Positions 29,722 to 40,905 of a stretch of DNA of 64,000 nucleotides are shown here, in pieces. Position 1 is the first letter of the stretch; each line of letters begins with the position of its first letter. Source of the DNA: Schleiferiaceae bacterium (GTDB taxonomy: Bacteria > Bacteroidota > Bacteroidia > Flavobacteriales > Schleiferiaceae); the NCBI GenBank assembly GCA_018401735.1, contig JAGYKI010000007.1:1-64000 (forward strand), given 5' to 3'. The notes beneath the pieces are model-generated. The model worked only from the letters and a program-made list of their open reading frames with translations. It ran no database searches and was not told the DNA's origin. The position numbers and the translations under genes are program-made.

Positions 29722-29759
29722 CAAAAAAAAGGGATAAGAACTATTAGCCCTTATCCCTT
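29722..29759 (-). terminator. Rho-independent terminator after rplQ
   Basis: On the minus strand AAGGGATAAG pairs perfectly with CTTATCCCTT and runs into U. It marks the end of the ribosomal cluster, separating it from carA. Confidence 0.93.
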
Positions 29760-29781
29760 AATATTTGCTTTAAGAACGCAA

Positions 29782-30297
29782 TTATTCGCTTTCTTTTTCT
29801 TTTGTATCCGTTTCAGCAGCCGCAGGAGATTCATTAACCGCCTCTGCAGTAGTATCAGCAGTAGCAGTTTGTGTTTTCTTAGCACCACCTCTACGGCTAC
29901 GTTTCGCAGTAGCTTTCTCTTTGCTATTTGTATAGATCTCGTTAAAATCTACTAGCTCAATCATACACATTTCAGCATTATCACCTAAACGAGTACCCGT
30001 TTTGATGATACGGGTGTATCCTCCTGGACGATCTCCAACTTTTGCAATAACCTCACGAAATAGTTCAGTAACCGCATACTTATTTTTCAAATAAGAAAAA
30101 ACGGTTCTACGATTGTGTGTTGTATCTGTTTTTGCTTTTGTTATTAACGGTTCTACGTATACTTTTAAAGCTTTTGCCTTAGCTACAGTAGTATTAATCC
30201 TCTTGTGCTCGATTAACGAGTTAGCCATATTAGCCAACATAGCTTTACGGTGAGGAGCCGTTCTACTCAGATGATTTATTTTTTTTCCGTGTCTCAT
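29782..30297 (-). CDS. rplQ: 50S ribosomal protein L17 with C-terminal extension
   Basis: The core (about 1-118) is standard L17: [55 protein letters not shown] further 50 or so residues, Ala/Thr/Glu-rich and ending KEKESE, extend past the roughly 120-residue family length; such tails are frequent in Bacteroidota L17. It is the last gene of the alpha-operon part, 6 nt after rpoA. Confidence 0.96.
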   Translation of the reverse strand: MRHGKKINHLSRTAPHRKAMLANMANSLIEHKRINTTVAKAKALKVYVEPLITKAKTDTTHNRRTVFSYLKNKYAVTELFREVIAKVGDRPGGYTRIIKTGTRLGDNAEMCMIELVDFNEIYTNSKEKATAKRSRRGGAKKTQTATADTTAEAVNESPAAAETDTKEKESE

Positions 30298-30303
30298 CGG
30301 TTA

Positions 30304-31296
30304 TTAGTCCTTGTCTAATTTGTATTTTGTAATATCCATACCAAAGGTAAGACCCTTGGTTTCAACCAATTCGTCTAATTCAGTTAGAGACTTCTTACCG
30401 AAATTTCTAAACTTCATTAAATCGCTTTTCGTGAAGGTAACTAGATCGCCTAAGGTATCCACTTCTGCCGCCTTCAAACAATTTAAAGCACGAACAGAAA
30501 GATCCATATCTACTAATTTTGTTTTTAGCAGCTGACGCATATGAAGAATTTCCTCGTCATACTTATCGGCTTCAGCAGTAGAGCTTTCTTCTAGAGATAT
30601 CTTTTCATCACTCACTAACATGAAGTGTTGAATAAGAATCTTCGCAGCCTCGGTTAAGGCTTTCTTAGGATGAACACTACCATCAGTAGTAATATCTAAA
30701 ATTAACTTCTCGAAGTCAGTTTTTTGCTCTACGCGATAGTTTTCGATGCTATACTTCACGTTTTTAATAGGAGTATAGATGGCATCAACTGCAATCGTCC
30801 CTATGGAAGCATTACTTTTTTTGTTTTCTTCAGCTGGAACGTAACCGCGACCCTTTTCGATAACGATTTCCATTTCCACCTTTACAGACGGATCTAGATT
30901 ACATATTACTAAATCGGGATTAAGTACTTGGAAAGCACTTGCGAATTTACCCAAGTCACCAGCCAAGATGCGATCTTGGCCGCTGATGCTAACGTTGATT
31001 GCTTCAGATTCTTGATCTTCAATTTGACGTTTGAAACGTACTTGTTTTAAATTAAGTACGATTTCAGTAACATCTTCAACTACGCCTTTTATTGTTGAAA
31101 ACTCATGGTCTACACCATCAATCTTAACAGAAACTATTGCAAAACCTTCTAAAGAAGATAAAAGTACACGACGCAGGGCATTACCCACAGTAAGACCATA
31201 TCCGGGCTCTAAAGGTCTGAACTCGAACTGACCTTCCGTGTCAGTAGCATGGTTCATTATAACCTGATCAGGCTTCTGAAAATTTAGGATCGCCAT
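30304..31296 (-). CDS. rpoA: RNA polymerase alpha subunit
   Basis: A 330-aa subunit that nucleates core polymerase assembly. The N-terminal domain has [20 protein letters not shown] and [12 protein letters not shown]. The C-terminal domain, which contacts upstream DNA and activators, has [37 protein letters not shown] and [10 protein letters not shown]. Both domains are complete. It sits between rpsD and rplQ as in the standard alpha operon. Confidence 0.98.
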   Translation of the reverse strand: MAILNFQKPDQVIMNHATDTEGQFEFRPLEPGYGLTVGNALRRVLLSSLEGFAIVSVKIDGVDHEFSTIKGVVEDVTEIVLNLKQVRFKRQIEDQESEAINVSISGQDRILAGDLGKFASAFQVLNPDLVICNLDPSVKVEMEIVIEKGRGYVPAEENKKSNASIGTIAVDAIYTPIKNVKYSIENYRVEQKTDFEKLILDITTDGSVHPKKALTEAAKILIQHFMLVSDEKISLEESSTAEADKYDEEILHMRQLLKTKLVDMDLSVRALNCLKAAEVDTLGDLVTFTKSDLMKFRNFGKKSLTELDELVETKGLTFGMDITKYKLDKD

Positions 31297-31319
31297 AGGG
31301 ATAGGATTAATTTTATAAA

Positions 31320-31925
31320 TTATTTAGAGTACAATTCTACGATAAGCTGCTCCTTGATATTCTCAGGGATTTGCGCTCTCATAGGAACACTTAGTATCTT
31401 TCCAGAATGTGAAGATTCGTTCCACTCTAACCACTCTAAAGTTTCCTTACGAGTTGAAAGAGAATTAGAAATAACAGACATTGATTTTGATTTCTCACGT
31501 ACAGCGATAATATCAGTTGCCTTTACTTGGTAGCTAGGAATGTTTAAAACATCACCATTAACCGTTATGTGACGGTGACCAACTAATTGACGCGCACCAC
31601 GACGCGTAGGAGCAATTCCTAAACGATAAACGATGTTGTCCAAGCGAGATTCGCAAAGTTGTAATAACACCTCACCTGTAATACCTTTTGAACGAGAAGC
31701 TTTGTCGAACATGTTCGCAAATTGACGCTCTAAAATACCATAGGTGTATTTCGCTTTTTGCTTTTCTGCTAATTGAATAGCGTACTCAGATTTTTTACCT
31801 CTTCTACGAGACGAACCATGTTGTCCCGGAGGGTAATTTTTCTTTTCTAAAACTCGATCTGGACCAAAGATTGGATCACCAAACTTGCGCGCAATCTTTG
31901 AAACGGGGCCTCTATATCTAGCCAT
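31320..31925 (-). CDS. rpsD: 30S ribosomal protein S4
   Basis: A 201-aa primary 16S rRNA-binding protein. It starts [18 protein letters not shown] and carries the S4 RNA-binding motif [20 protein letters not shown] followed by [14 protein letters not shown]. The N-terminal zinc Cys seen in some bacteria are absent, so this is the zinc-free form. It lies between rpsK and rpoA. Confidence 0.98.
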   Translation of the reverse strand: MARYRGPVSKIARKFGDPIFGPDRVLEKKNYPPGQHGSSRRRGKKSEYAIQLAEKQKAKYTYGILERQFANMFDKASRSKGITGEVLLQLCESRLDNIVYRLGIAPTRRGARQLVGHRHITVNGDVLNIPSYQVKATDIIAVREKSKSMSVISNSLSTRKETLEWLEWNESSHSGKILSVPMRAQIPENIKEQLIVELYSK

Positions 31926-31948
31926 TACTTCTTAATCTAAATAGATTA

Positions 31949-32341
31949 TTAAACTCTTCTTCTTTTCGGAGGACGACAGCCATTGTGAGGAATGGGAGTA
32001 ACGTCAACTATTTCTGTAACCTCTACACCACTATTGTGGATGCTACGGATTGCAGACTCACGTCCATTACCTGGTCCTTTAACATAAACCTTAACTTTTT
32101 TAAGGCCATATTCTGACGCTTTAGTAGCACAATCCTCTGCCGCCATTTGTGCAGCGTAAGGAGTGTTTTTCTTACTTCCACGGAAACCCATCTTACCTGC
32201 ACTTGACCAAGAAATGACTTGACCACGATTATTGGTTAGAGAGATTATAATATTATTGAAACTTGCATTAATGTGTGCTTCGCCTGATGCCTCAACAACA
32301 ACATTACGTTTCTTAGCTGCTTTTCCTTGCTTCTTAGCCAT
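31949..32341 (-). CDS. rpsK: 30S ribosomal protein S11
   Basis: A 130-aa platform protein of the small subunit. It shows [40 protein letters not shown] and the highly conserved C-terminus [17 protein letters not shown]. The gap to rpsM is 13 nt. Confidence 0.98.
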   Translation of the reverse strand: MAKKQGKAAKKRNVVVEASGEAHINASFNNIIISLTNNRGQVISWSSAGKMGFRGSKKNTPYAAQMAAEDCATKASEYGLKKVKVYVKGPGNGRESAIRSIHNSGVEVTEIVDVTPIPHNGCRPPKRRRV

Positions 32342-32354
32342 AATATTCTAAGTA

Positions 32355-32732
32355 TTATTTAGTAGCCTTTTTCTTGTTGGCAACAGTTTTTCTTCTACCC
32401 TTACGAGTACGAGCATTGTTCTTGGTACGCTGACCACGTAATGGAAGACCCGCACGGTGACGAATTCCACGATTACAACCAATGTCCATTAAACGTTTTA
32501 TGTTGATCTGAATTTCAGAACGTAATTCACCTTCCACTTTAAAAGTTTCTGAAATTACGTTACGGATAGCTGTTAACTGATCATCATCCCATTCACTAAC
32601 CTTAATGTTTGGATCGATACCAGCTTTATCTAAAATCATCTCAGCACGGCTATTACCGATTCCAAAGATGTAGGTTAGGCCAATAACGCCTCTTTTATTT
32701 TTTGGTAAATCAATACCTGCAATTCTCGCCAT
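32355..32732 (-). CDS. rpsM: 30S ribosomal protein S13
   Basis: A 125-aa head protein that contacts P-site tRNA and forms intersubunit bridges. It shows [49 protein letters not shown] and the basic tail [19 protein letters not shown]. Confidence 0.98.
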   Translation of the reverse strand: MARIAGIDLPKNKRGVIGLTYIFGIGNSRAEMILDKAGIDPNIKVSEWDDDQLTAIRNVISETFKVEGELRSEIQINIKRLMDIGCNRGIRHRAGLPLRGQRTKNNARTRKGRRKTVANKKKATK

Positions 32733-32744
32733 ATCAGCAAATTA

Positions 32745-32861
32745 TTAACCTTGTCTTTGTTTGAATTTTGGATTCTTTTTGTTGATCACATATAGTTTGC
32801 CATTACGACGAACAATTTTGCAATCAGCGCTTCTCTTTTTTAATGATGCTCTTACTTTCAT
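32745..32861 (-). CDS. rpmJ: 50S ribosomal protein L36
   Basis: A 38-aa protein, easily missed because of its size. It reads [20 protein letters not shown] and ends [12 protein letters not shown]. Only one Cys remains of the CxxC...CxxxxH zinc site, so it is the zinc-free form. It lies in the conserved infA-rpmJ-rpsM order, 5 nt after infA. Confidence 0.96.
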   Translation of the reverse strand: MKVRASLKKRSADCKIVRRNGKLYVINKKNPKFKQRQG

Positions 32862-32866
32862 TTCTT

Positions 32867-33082
32867 TTAATATCGGTAAGTAATACGTCCTTTAGTTAAA
32901 TCATATGGTGACATCTCTAGTTTTACCTTGTCACCGGGTAATAGTTTTATGTAGTTCATGCGCATTTTGCCAGAAATATGGGCAGTAATAACATGTCCGT
33001 TCTCTAATTCTACACGAAACATCGCATTACTCAATGCTTCAACGATTGTCCCGTCTTGTTCGATTGCTGACTGTTTGGCCAT
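32867..33082 (-). CDS. infA: Translation initiation factor IF-1
   Basis: A 71-aa OB-fold protein that binds the 30S A site during initiation. It shows [58 protein letters not shown] and TKGRITYRY. The order secY-infA-rpmJ is standard. Confidence 0.98.
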   Translation of the reverse strand: MAKQSAIEQDGTIVEALSNAMFRVELENGHVITAHISGKMRMNYIKLLPGDKVKLEMSPYDLTKGRITYRY

Positions 33083-33090
33083 AATTTTTT

Positions 33091-34437
33091 TTAAAAAGCG
33101 CTAATCGCTCTACCTTTTAGTTTACCATCCTTCATCAAACCGTCATAATGACGATTCAATAAATAACTTTCTACCTGCTGTAAAGTATCCAATACCACAC
33201 CTACCATAATTAGCAAGCTTGTACCTCCATAAAAATAGGCAAACTGTGTATTCACACCGGCTACCATTGCAAAAGCAGGTAATATAGCCAGTGTTGCTAA
33301 AAATATAGAACCCGGTAAGGTGATACGTGACAATACCGTGTCCAAAAACTCTGCGGTTGACTTTCCGGGTTTAATACCAGGAACAAAACCACCATTGCGC
33401 TTCAAATCTTCAGCCATCTGATTTGTATTGACTTGAATTGCCGTATAAAAATATGTGAATAGAATAATTAACACCGCAAACACCGCATTGTATCCAAATC
33501 CTTGAATATCACTAAACATTGAAACTAACCAAGCAGCATTTCCACTTTCCAATCCACTATAGGATAACACAGTTACCGGGATAAACATGATAGCCTGAGC
33601 AAAAATGATTGGCATTACACCAGAAGCATTAACCTTTAAAGGAATATACTGTCTGGCCATATTACCAGTGAAAGTTCTTCCCCCGGTAGTTCTTTTAGCG
33701 TATTGAACCGGTACCCTACGTACCGCCTGTACCAAAGCAACGGATAATAAAATTACAATTATTAAGGCTGCTATTTCAATAACGAAAAGAACCAAACCAC
33801 CGCCAGAGCGCTCCAATTTAGACACTAATTCCTGCATAAAAGCCTGCGGCAAACTAGCGATAATTCCCACCATGATAAGCAAAGAAATACCATTACCAAT
33901 ACCTTTATCAGTAATCCGTTCACCTAACCACATAGCGAAGACGGTTCCAGCTGTTAGAACAATAATCGACAAGGGCCAAAATAATTCTGGTCCGACCGCC
34001 GAGTTTATAATAACACCCTGAGACGTTAGGTTAGCAATGTAACCTGGTGCCTGAGCCATCGTAATGGCGATAGTTAGAATTCTAGTAATTTGGTTTAATT
34101 TCCGACGACCACTTTCACCCTCTTTTTGCATCTTCTGTATTGTGGGGACAGCCATCCCTAACAGCTGAATTACAATGCTAGCAGAAATATAGGGCATAAT
34201 ACCCAGTGCAAGTATAGACGCATTTGAAAATGCACCACCTGTGAAGGCATCCAAAATACCAATTAGACCACCATCAGCCTGATTTTGTAAACCAGTTAAA
34301 CTGTCGGTATCGATACCAGGCAATACCACATTCGAACCTAAGCGATAAATCAAAAGCAACCCTAAGGTTAGAAGGATTTTCTCCTTCAGCTCTTGTATCG
34401 CCCAAATGTTCTTTATGGTTTCTATAAATCGCTTCAT
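33091..34437 (-). CDS. secY: Preprotein translocase subunit SecY
   Basis: The channel of the Sec translocon in the inner membrane. The 448-aa protein has about ten membrane helices, starting [20 protein letters not shown]. It contains [29 protein letters not shown] and the cytosolic loop [17 protein letters not shown]. It lies between rplO and infA, so Sec capacity is tied to ribosome output. Confidence 0.97.
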   Translation of the reverse strand: MKRFIETIKNIWAIQELKEKILLTLGLLLIYRLGSNVVLPGIDTDSLTGLQNQADGGLIGILDAFTGGAFSNASILALGIMPYISASIVIQLLGMAVPTIQKMQKEGESGRRKLNQITRILTIAITMAQAPGYIANLTSQGVIINSAVGPELFWPLSIIVLTAGTVFAMWLGERITDKGIGNGISLLIMVGIIASLPQAFMQELVSKLERSGGGLVLFVIEIAALIIVILLSVALVQAVRRVPVQYAKRTTGGRTFTGNMARQYIPLKVNASGVMPIIFAQAIMFIPVTVLSYSGLESGNAAWLVSMFSDIQGFGYNAVFAVLIILFTYFYTAIQVNTNQMAEDLKRNGGFVPGIKPGKSTAEFLDTVLSRITLPGSIFLATLAILPAFAMVAGVNTQFAYFYGGTSLLIMVGVVLDTLQQVESYLLNRHYDGLMKDGKLKGRAISAF

Positions 34438-34448
34438 GCCTAGATCAA

Positions 34449-34898
34449 TTATACTGTTTTCGCTTCGCCACCTAAAGCCTCAATTGCCGCTTTAGCGGTT
34501 GCTGAAAAGGCATGTGCTTCAATAACTAACTTAGATTTCAACTCGCCGCGCCCAAGAATTTTTACTTTATCCTTTTTCGAAACAAGCCCATTCTCTACAA
34601 GATCACTTAAAGAAACAGTATCCGAAATCTTACCATTCTCCATTAATAATTGAAGAGTGTCTAAATTGATACCATTAAACTCTACACGATTAGGATTAGT
34701 GAATCCAAATTTTGGAACACGTCTTTGCAAAGGCATTTGTCCACCTTCAAAGCCTATCTTAGATTTATAACCACTACGAGATTTTGCGCCTTTATGTCCG
34801 CGAGTAGCTGTGCCACCATGGCCACTACCTTCACCGCGAGCTATGCGCTTAGTATTCTTTACAGAACCCTCTGCTGGTTTTAAATTATGTAAATTCAT
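34449..34898 (-). CDS. rplO: 50S ribosomal protein L15
   Basis: A 149-aa protein. The Gly/Arg-rich N-terminus (NTKRIARGEGSGHGGTATRG, then HKGAKSRSGYKSKIGFEGGQ) threads into 23S rRNA, followed by the compact C-terminal domain. It sits between rpmD and secY. Confidence 0.97.
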   Translation of the reverse strand: MNLHNLKPAEGSVKNTKRIARGEGSGHGGTATRGHKGAKSRSGYKSKIGFEGGQMPLQRRVPKFGFTNPNRVEFNGINLDTLQLLMENGKISDTVSLSDLVENGLVSKKDKVKILGRGELKSKLVIEAHAFSATAKAAIEALGGEAKTV

Positions 34899-34923
34899 AT
34901 TAAATTTTTCTAAGCTTAATACC

Positions 34924-35106
34924 TTAGTTTACTTCCTCAACACTAATTAAGTGCGAAACCTTTCTTACCATTCCTAAAATCTGCGGTGTAGCCTCGTGCT
35001 CTACTACTTGGTTCATTTTTTTCAAACCTAGAGACTCTAGCGTACGCTTTTGATCTTGTGGACGATTTATTTTACTACGAACTTGTTTTACAATAATCTT
35101 AGCCAT
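34924..35106 (-). CDS. rpmD: 50S ribosomal protein L30
   Basis: A 60-aa protein read from ATG 35106 (MAKIIVKQVRSKINRPQDQK). An in-frame start 12 codons upstream would overlap rpsE. It shows KRTLESLGLKKMNQVVEHEA and a final GMVRKVSHLISVEEV, all typical. Confidence 0.95.
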   Translation of the reverse strand: MAKIIVKQVRSKINRPQDQKRTLESLGLKKMNQVVEHEATPQILGMVRKVSHLISVEEVN

Positions 35107-35116
35107 TCTAATAAAA

Positions 35117-35641
35117 TTAACCGTTAAAAACTTTTTCAACACTTATGCCTCGCGTCTTAGCAATAGCACCCGCATCTCTTAGAGACAAAAGGGCGTCAAA
35201 GGTAGCCTTTACAACGTTATGAGGGTTAGATGAACCTTTAGATTTTGCTAACACATCATGAACGCCTAAACTCTCTAATACTGCACGCATTGCACCACCC
35301 GCAATTACACCTGTACCATTTGAAGCAGGACGTAAGAAAATACGTGCGCCTCCAAATTTACCGATTTGCTCATGGGGGATAGTATTCTTTACTAAAGGTA
35401 TACGCACCAAGTTTTTCTTAGCATCTTCAATCCCTTTCTGAATAGCTTCAGAAACTTCTTTACTTTTTCCTAAACCATAACCAGCAACACCTTTTTCGTC
35501 TCCTACTACAACAATAGCTGAGAATCCGAATGTTCTACCGCCCTTGGTTACTTTGGTAACCCTTTGAATACCTACTACTCTATCAGTTAGCTCCAGTCCA
35601 CTGGGCTTAACTCTTTGAATATTTTTGTGTCCTTTAATCAT
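35117..35641 (-). CDS. rpsE: 30S ribosomal protein S5
   Basis: A 174-aa protein at the mRNA entry channel. It shows [59 protein letters not shown] and [18 protein letters not shown]. It lies between rplR and rpmD. Confidence 0.98.
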   Translation of the reverse strand: MIKGHKNIQRVKPSGLELTDRVVGIQRVTKVTKGGRTFGFSAIVVVGDEKGVAGYGLGKSKEVSEAIQKGIEDAKKNLVRIPLVKNTIPHEQIGKFGGARIFLRPASNGTGVIAGGAMRAVLESLGVHDVLAKSKGSSNPHNVVKATFDALLSLRDAGAIAKTRGISVEKVFNG

Positions 35642-35651
35642 GAGGTATACC

Positions 35652-36005
35652 TTAAAATTTTAATCCACCTTCTCTAGCGCCATCCGCCAAAGCTTTAACA
35701 CGCCCGTGATACAAATATCCTCCTCTATCGAATGAGCATATTTCTACTCCTGCTGCAACTGCCTTTTTTGCTAGGGCCGAACCAACAGCTTTGGCTACAT
35801 CGGTTTTAGTACCTTCTTTGCTTAAACCCTTCTCCAGTGAAGAGGCCGCTACCAAAGTCTTACCACTTAAATCATCAATGATCTGAGCGTAAATTTCTTT
35901 ATTTGAACGAAATACCGCTAAACGTGGAGTTTCTGCCGTACCGCTAACCTTCTTACGAATTCTACTACGAATTCTAGTTCTTCTTTGCGTCTTAGTTAGT
36001 GCCAT
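35652..36005 (-). CDS. rplR: 50S ribosomal protein L18
   Basis: A 117-aa 5S rRNA-binding protein. It shows [38 protein letters not shown] and [20 protein letters not shown]. Confidence 0.97.
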   Translation of the reverse strand: MALTKTQRRTRIRSRIRKKVSGTAETPRLAVFRSNKEIYAQIIDDLSGKTLVAASSLEKGLSKEGTKTDVAKAVGSALAKKAVAAGVEICSFDRGGYLYHGRVKALADGAREGGLKF

Positions 36006-36012
36006 TTCTTAC

Positions 36013-36561
36013 TTATTTAGCTGTTTTACCGGCTTTTCTGCGAACATACTCTCCTGCATAACGCACACCTTTTCCTTTATAAGGTTCTGGCTTACGTAAG
36101 GAACGAATTTTTGCGGCTACCATTCCTACAAGCTGCTTATCGAAGCTATTAAGAATAACTACTGGATTCTTACCTTTATCAGAAACGGTTGTTAAACCAA
36201 TCTCTTTGGGCACTTCAATCACAATATTGTGAGAGTAACCAAGTGCTAAATCTAGAAGTTGTCCTTGATTTGAAGCGCGGTAACCTACACCTACTAATTC
36301 TAATTTCTTCTCGAAACCAGCAGATACTCCAATTACCATATTGTTAATTAGAGAGCGATATAAACCATGACTAGCAATTGTTTGCTTTTCCTCGTCTAAA
36401 CGATTTAAAGTAATTACGTTACCATCAATAACCACTTCGATTTGCTCAGAAACTTGTTGAGTTAACTCGCCAAGCTTTCCTTTTACCGTAACCAAACCAT
36501 TGTCAACTTTTACGTCAACACCAGCTGGAATATTTATAGGGGATTTTCCTACTCGTGACAT
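36013..36561 (-). CDS. rplF: 50S ribosomal protein L6
   Basis: A 182-aa protein with two related folds. It shows MSRVGKSPINIPAGV, VSAGFEKKLELVGVGYRAS and KIRSLRKPEPYKGKGVRYAG. It sits between rpsH and rplR. Confidence 0.98.
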   Translation of the reverse strand: MSRVGKSPINIPAGVDVKVDNGLVTVKGKLGELTQQVSEQIEVVIDGNVITLNRLDEEKQTIASHGLYRSLINNMVIGVSAGFEKKLELVGVGYRASNQGQLLDLALGYSHNIVIEVPKEIGLTTVSDKGKNPVVILNSFDKQLVGMVAAKIRSLRKPEPYKGKGVRYAGEYVRRKAGKTAK

Positions 36562-36571
36562 TGCTTAAATT

Positions 36572-36970
36572 TTAGTATATCTGGCAAAGTACTTCGCCAC
36601 CTATATTTTGTTTGCGTGCTTGCTTGTCGGTCATTACTCCCTTAGAAGTTGAAACGATAGCAACACCTAAACCATTAATTACACGTGGAAGATCATTCGC
36701 TCCATGGTAAGATCTTAAACCTGGCTTGCTGATACGTTTCAATGAACGAATAGCCGCTTCGTTAGTTATCTTATCATATTTCAAAGCAATTTTAATGGTA
36801 CCCTGAGGGCCATTTTCCTCCACTTTATGATTAAGGATATAACCTTGATCTTGTAAGATGCGAGTAATCTCTAACTTCAAATTTGAAGCTGGAATTTCCA
36901 CAACCTTATGTCCTGCTAAAAGAGCGTTACGAACTCTATTTAAATAATCTGCTATTGGATCTGTAGTCAT
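36572..36970 (-). CDS. rpsH: 30S ribosomal protein S8
   Basis: A 132-aa primary 16S-binding protein, in many bacteria also the translational repressor of the spc operon. It shows MTTDPIADYLNRVRNALLAG, PGLRSYHGANDLPRVINGLG and IVSTSKGVMTDKQARKQNIG. Confidence 0.98.
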   Translation of the reverse strand: MTTDPIADYLNRVRNALLAGHKVVEIPASNLKLEITRILQDQGYILNHKVEENGPQGTIKIALKYDKITNEAAIRSLKRISKPGLRSYHGANDLPRVINGLGVAIVSTSKGVMTDKQARKQNIGGEVLCQIY

Positions 36971-36983
36971 CGCTATATTATTT

Positions 36984-37253
36984 TTACCAACTGGCTTTTT
37001 TAACTCCTGGGATTAGTCCTTGATTCGCCATTTCTCTAAAAGTAACGCGCGAAAGACCAAACTGACGCATGTATCCACGAGGACGGCCAGTTAATTTGCA
37101 ACGGTTGTGCATGCGCACAGGAGAAGCATTTTTAGGCAACTTTTGAAGACCTTCATAATCACCAGCAGCCTTTAAGGCAGCTCTCTTCTCTGCATACTTC
37201 TCTACAATTCTCTCCCTTTTGCGTTCGCGGGCTTTCATTGATTCTTTAGCCAT
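36984..37253 (-). CDS. rpsN: 30S ribosomal protein S14 (zinc-free form)
   Basis: An 89-aa protein of the Cys-lacking S14 type. It shows [40 protein letters not shown] and [21 protein letters not shown] single Cys remains where zinc forms have CxxC pairs. Confidence 0.97.
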   Translation of the reverse strand: MAKESMKARERKRERIVEKYAEKRAALKAAGDYEGLQKLPKNASPVRMHNRCKLTGRPRGYMRQFGLSRVTFREMANQGLIPGVKKASW

Positions 37254-37256
37254 ATC

Positions 37257-37805
37257 TTATTTTTTAAAGGGTATACCAAATTTAGTTAACAGAGAAAGTG
37301 CCTCCTTATCAGTGTCAGCAGAAGTTACGAATGTGATATCCATACCCGTAATTCGACTTACCTTATCAATATCAATTTCAGGAAAAATGATTTGTTCAGT
37401 GATTCCTAAGGTATAGTTACCACGACCATCAAAACCAGTGTTTTTGATGCCATTAAAATCTCTGATACGTGGAAGAGACGACCATAATAACCTCTCTAGA
37501 AATTCGTACATCTGCGCTCCTCTAAGAGTAACTTTTGCTCCGATAGGCATGCCCTTTCTAAGCTTGAAGTTCGAGATATCCTTTTTCGAATAAGTGATAA
37601 TCGCCTTTTGACCAGCAATCATTGTCATTTGCTCTATCGCTTGATCTACTAACTTTTTATCGCCAGTAGCTTCTCCAACACCTTGGGAAAGTACGATTTT
37701 CTTCAGAGCAGGTACCTCCATAACGTTCTTGTAACCAAACTCCTCAATTAGAGCTGGAACAATTTCAGTAGGGTACTTATCTTTTAATTTTAGAGAAAAA
37801 TCCAT
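37257..37805 (-). CDS. rplE: 50S ribosomal protein L5
   Basis: A 182-aa 5S rRNA-binding protein of the central protuberance. It shows [32 protein letters not shown] and [20 protein letters not shown]. Its start overlaps the last base of the rplX stop (TAATG). Confidence 0.98.
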   Translation of the reverse strand: MDFSLKLKDKYPTEIVPALIEEFGYKNVMEVPALKKIVLSQGVGEATGDKKLVDQAIEQMTMIAGQKAIITYSKKDISNFKLRKGMPIGAKVTLRGAQMYEFLERLLWSSLPRIRDFNGIKNTGFDGRGNYTLGITEQIIFPEIDIDKVSRITGMDITFVTSADTDKEALSLLTKFGIPFKK

Positions 37806-38131
37806 TACTTAATGATCTCTTGAGTTTTCTTAGAATACCTAACTAACTTTCCATTTTCGTCTAATTTACGCCCTACACGGGTTGGCTCATTAGTACTAGG
37901 ATCAATTAGCATAAGCTTTGAAATGTAGATAGGAGCTTCAGTTTGCACGATACCTCCTTGCGGATTATTGGCATCTGGCTTCTTATGTTTCTTAACTACA
38001 TTAATACCTTCAACGATGGCTTTTCCGGTTCTGGTAACCATTTCTAGTACCGTACCTTCTTTGCCCTTATCTTCTCCAGAAAGAACCTTAACCTTATCGC
38101 CTTTTTTAATATGAAATTTTTTCATTGCCAT
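37805..38131 (-). CDS. rplX: 50S ribosomal protein L24
   Basis: A 108-aa KOW-domain protein that starts 50S assembly. It shows [20 protein letters not shown] and [20 protein letters not shown]. Two ATGs (codons 1 and 3) are possible starts. It overlaps rplE by one base. Confidence 0.97.
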   Translation of the reverse strand: MAMKKFHIKKGDKVKVLSGEDKGKEGTVLEMVTRTGKAIVEGINVVKKHKKPDANNPQGGIVQTEAPIYISKLMLIDPSTNEPTRVGRKLDENGKLVRYSKKTQEIIK

Positions 38132-38134
38132 AAA

Positions 38135-38503
38135 TTAAAGAACCTCAGGGGCTAGTGAAACAATTTTCATGTACTGCTTATCTCTCAACTCACGAGCAAC
38201 AGGACCGAATACACGCGTACCTCTCATTTCGTTTTGTGGATTTAACAATACACATGCATTATCATCGAAGCGGATGTATGAGCCATCTGCACGACGAACT
38301 TCCTTGCGGGTGCGAACTACTACTGCCTTGGAAACCTGACCTTTCTTGGCGTTGCCAGAAGGAGTCGATTCCTTGATAGTAACTACAATACGATCCCCTA
38401 CAGAGGCGTATCTACGTCCAGTTCCACCTAATACGCGGATAACTAATACTTCTTTTGCACCAGTATTGTCCGCTACTTTTAGTCGTGATTCTTGTTGTAC
38501 CAT
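38135..38503 (-). CDS. rplN: 50S ribosomal protein L14
   Basis: A 122-aa protein. It shows [40 protein letters not shown] and [20 protein letters not shown]. Sits between rpsQ and rplX. Confidence 0.98.
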   Translation of the reverse strand: MVQQESRLKVADNTGAKEVLVIRVLGGTGRRYASVGDRIVVTIKESTPSGNAKKGQVSKAVVVRTRKEVRRADGSYIRFDDNACVLLNPQNEMRGTRVFGPVARELRDKQYMKIVSLAPEVL

Positions 38504-38506
38504 CGC

Positions 38507-38767
38507 TTACTTAGCTCTTTCAATGATTTCTACCAGTCTCCAGTTCTTAGTTTTACTCAAAGGACGAGTCTCCATGATGCGAACGGTATCACCGATATTG
38601 CAATCATTTTTCTCATCATGAGCGTGAAACTTTTTAGTAAGTTTAATAAACTTACCGTACATGGGGTGCTTTTGCTTTTTCTCAACTGCAACAACAATAG
38701 ACTTATCCATTTTATTGCTAGTTACCAAGCCGATGCGTTCTTTACGCAAATTCCTTTTGTGTTCCAT
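38507..38767 (-). CDS. rpsQ: 30S ribosomal protein S17
   Basis: An 86-aa OB-fold protein from ATG 38767 ([20 protein letters not shown]); a TTG three codons upstream is less likely. It shows [20 protein letters not shown] and [20 protein letters not shown]. Confidence 0.96.
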   Translation of the reverse strand: MEHKRNLRKERIGLVTSNKMDKSIVVAVEKKQKHPMYGKFIKLTKKFHAHDEKNDCNIGDTVRIMETRPLSKTKNWRLVEIIERAK

Positions 38768-38781
38768 CTTGAACAAACTTA

Positions 38782-38982
38782 TTAAGATGCGCTTTCTAAA
38801 GTACGAGAACGAAATTCCGTACCTAGTCTTGCGATCAACTTTCTTTTTTGATTCAACTCTTGTGGATTTTCCAAAGGAGATATATGGTGAGCCATTTTAA
38901 GCTTATCATATGAAATTTTCTCCTCAGACAAACGATCACTAATTTCTTGTGTCGTCATTTCTCTAATAACAGATGCCTTCAT
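38782..38982 (-). CDS. rpmC: 50S ribosomal protein L29
   Basis: A 66-aa two-helix protein near the exit tunnel. It shows [20 protein letters not shown] and [20 protein letters not shown]. Sits between rplP and rpsQ. Confidence 0.95.
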   Translation of the reverse strand: MKASVIREMTTQEISDRLSEEKISYDKLKMAHHISPLENPQELNQKRKLIARLGTEFRSRTLESAS

Positions 38983-38993
38983 TTTAACTCTAA

Positions 38994-39416
38994 TTAGGCA
39001 CCGGTATAATCCCGGCGAGTGATTATCTTACATTTAACTGGAAGTTTTTGCGCCGCTAAACGCAATGCTTCCTTGGCAATTTCCTGGCTTACACCATCCA
39101 ATTCGAATAAAATTCTACCTGGACGAACCACTGCTACCCAGTGATCCAAAGCACCTTTACCTTTACCCATCCTTACTTCGGCTGGTTTCTTGGTGATAGG
39201 TTTGTCTGGGAAAATTCTGATCCAAAGCTGACCCTCTCTTTTCATATAACGAGTAGCTGCAATACGAGCCGCCTCAATTTGACGAGAAGTAATAAATACT
39301 GGATCTATCGCTTTTAAACCGAAACTACCGAAAGCCATTTCTGCACCGCGCTGAGCATTACCTTTCATGCGGCCTTTAAAGGTCTTTCTATGTTTTGTTT
39401 TTTTAGGTTGTAACAT
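38994..39416 (-). CDS. rplP: 50S ribosomal protein L16
   Basis: A 140-aa protein at the tRNA-binding face. It shows [40 protein letters not shown] and [19 protein letters not shown]. Confidence 0.98.
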   Translation of the reverse strand: MLQPKKTKHRKTFKGRMKGNAQRGAEMAFGSFGLKAIDPVFITSRQIEAARIAATRYMKREGQLWIRIFPDKPITKKPAEVRMGKGKGALDHWVAVVRPGRILFELDGVSQEIAKEALRLAAQKLPVKCKIITRRDYTGA

Positions 39417-39442
39417 TTTTCAATAAATTAAGCCTACGCCTA

Positions 39443-40168
39443 TTATTTTCTTTTTCTTCTGTTACGAGCAGCAGGACCTGCATTATTCCCTTGCACTGGG
39501 CCAGCCTTCTTCACTGAGCCAAAAGGGTTACTAAGGTCACGCTTACCGTATACCTCGCCTTTCATGATCCATACTTTAACACCCAATCTACCATAAGTAG
39601 TATGAGCTTCACTTAAAGCATAATCGATGTCAGCGCGAAAGGTGTGTAGTGGTGTTCTTCCATCTTTATACATTTCAGAACGTGCCATTTCCGCACCATT
39701 AAGACGTCCAGAAATCATTACTTTGATACCCTCAGAACCCATACGCATTGAAGCAGCAATAGCCATTTTAATAGCGCGACGGTAAGAGATACGTCCTTCA
39801 ATTTGACGGGCGATAGAATCGGCCACCAATTTTGCATCTAGTTCCGGACGTTTGATTTCAAATATATTGATTTGAACCTCTTTACGAGTAAGTTTCTTCA
39901 ACTCCTCTTTAAGCTTATCTACTTCTTGTCCACCCTTACCGATGATTATACCAGGACGACTGGTAGTAATCGTAATTGTGATCAATTTTAGAGTACGCTC
40001 AATTATGATTCTACTTACACTAGCTTTCGCTAGACGAGCATATAGATAATCGCGAATTTTGGCATCTTCCGCGATTTTATCTCCGTAATTACGACCGCCG
40101 AACCAGTTGCTGTCCCAGCCGCGAATAAATCCTAATCGGTTTCCTATTGGGTTAGTTTTTTGTCCCAT
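39443..40168 (-). CDS. rpsC: 30S ribosomal protein S3
   Basis: A 241-aa mRNA entry-channel protein. It has the KH RNA-binding motif [18 protein letters not shown] and the C-terminal [20 protein letters not shown]. The tail is basic (AARNRRKRK). Confidence 0.98.
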   Translation of the reverse strand: MGQKTNPIGNRLGFIRGWDSNWFGGRNYGDKIAEDAKIRDYLYARLAKASVSRIIIERTLKLITITITTSRPGIIIGKGGQEVDKLKEELKKLTRKEVQINIFEIKRPELDAKLVADSIARQIEGRISYRRAIKMAIAASMRMGSEGIKVMISGRLNGAEMARSEMYKDGRTPLHTFRADIDYALSEAHTTYGRLGVKVWIMKGEVYGKRDLSNPFGSVKKAGPVQGNNAGPAARNRRKRK

Positions 40169-40172
40169 TCGG

Positions 40173-40607
40173 CTATTCGTTAATTTCGTTAGTTACCTCA
40201 GTTAATGGCTCCGCAATACGAGGACTAACCACTACTGTTACATGATTACTTCTCTTGCGAACACGGTGTGCACGGCCCTGTGGGGCTGGTTGAATGCGTT
40301 TCAGCATTCTCGCACTGTCCACTTGAATTTCTGAGATATAAAGAGCCGCCTCATCTACGCTAGCATCTTCATTTTTTTGCTCCCAGTTATTAATTGCAGA
40401 GAGCACTAATTTTTCTAATGGTAGAGTGGCGTGCTTTGGACTATGCTTTAATAAAAACAAAGCCTTTTGTACGTCTAAACCGCGAACCATATCAGCCACC
40501 AAACGCATTTTGCGAGGACTGGTAGGATAATTTCTTAACTGAGCGATGGCCACACTCTTGCGCGCCTCTTTAGTTGCCTCAGCTCTAAGTCTTTTTCTAG
40601 AACCCAT
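40173..40607 (-). CDS. rplV: 50S ribosomal protein L22
   Basis: A 144-aa exit-tunnel protein. It shows [33 protein letters not shown] and [20 protein letters not shown] in the tunnel-lining loop. The N-terminus is slightly longer than the shortest family members. Confidence 0.97.
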   Translation of the reverse strand: MGSRKRLRAEATKEARKSVAIAQLRNYPTSPRKMRLVADMVRGLDVQKALFLLKHSPKHATLPLEKLVLSAINNWEQKNEDASVDEAALYISEIQVDSARMLKRIQPAPQGRAHRVRKRSNHVTVVVSPRIAEPLTEVTNEINE

Positions 40608-40617
40608 ATCTTAATTC

Positions 40618-40899
40618 TTAGCGCTTACCTTTATCTTTCTTATTGCCACCATGACCGCGGAAAGTACGTGTCAAGGAGAACTCACCGAACTTATGCCCAA
40701 CCATGTTTTCTGTTACAAAAACTGGAACGAAAGTTCTTCCATTATGAACGGCTATGGTTTGTCCAACCGCCTCTGGAAAAATCATCGAAGCGCGTGAATA
40801 AGTTTTGATCACAGATTTTTTTCCGCTCTCCACATTATCCATTACCCGCTTTTCCAGCTTATGGTGAATGAAAGGACCTTTTTTTAATGATCTCGCCAT
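40618..40899 (-). CDS. rpsS: 30S ribosomal protein S19
   Basis: A 93-aa head protein. It shows [40 protein letters not shown] and [20 protein letters not shown]. Confidence 0.98.
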   Translation of the reverse strand: MARSLKKGPFIHHKLEKRVMDNVESGKKSVIKTYSRASMIFPEAVGQTIAVHNGRTFVPVFVTENMVGHKFGEFSLTRTFRGHGGNKKDKGKR

Positions 40900-40905
40900 A
40901 GCTAA

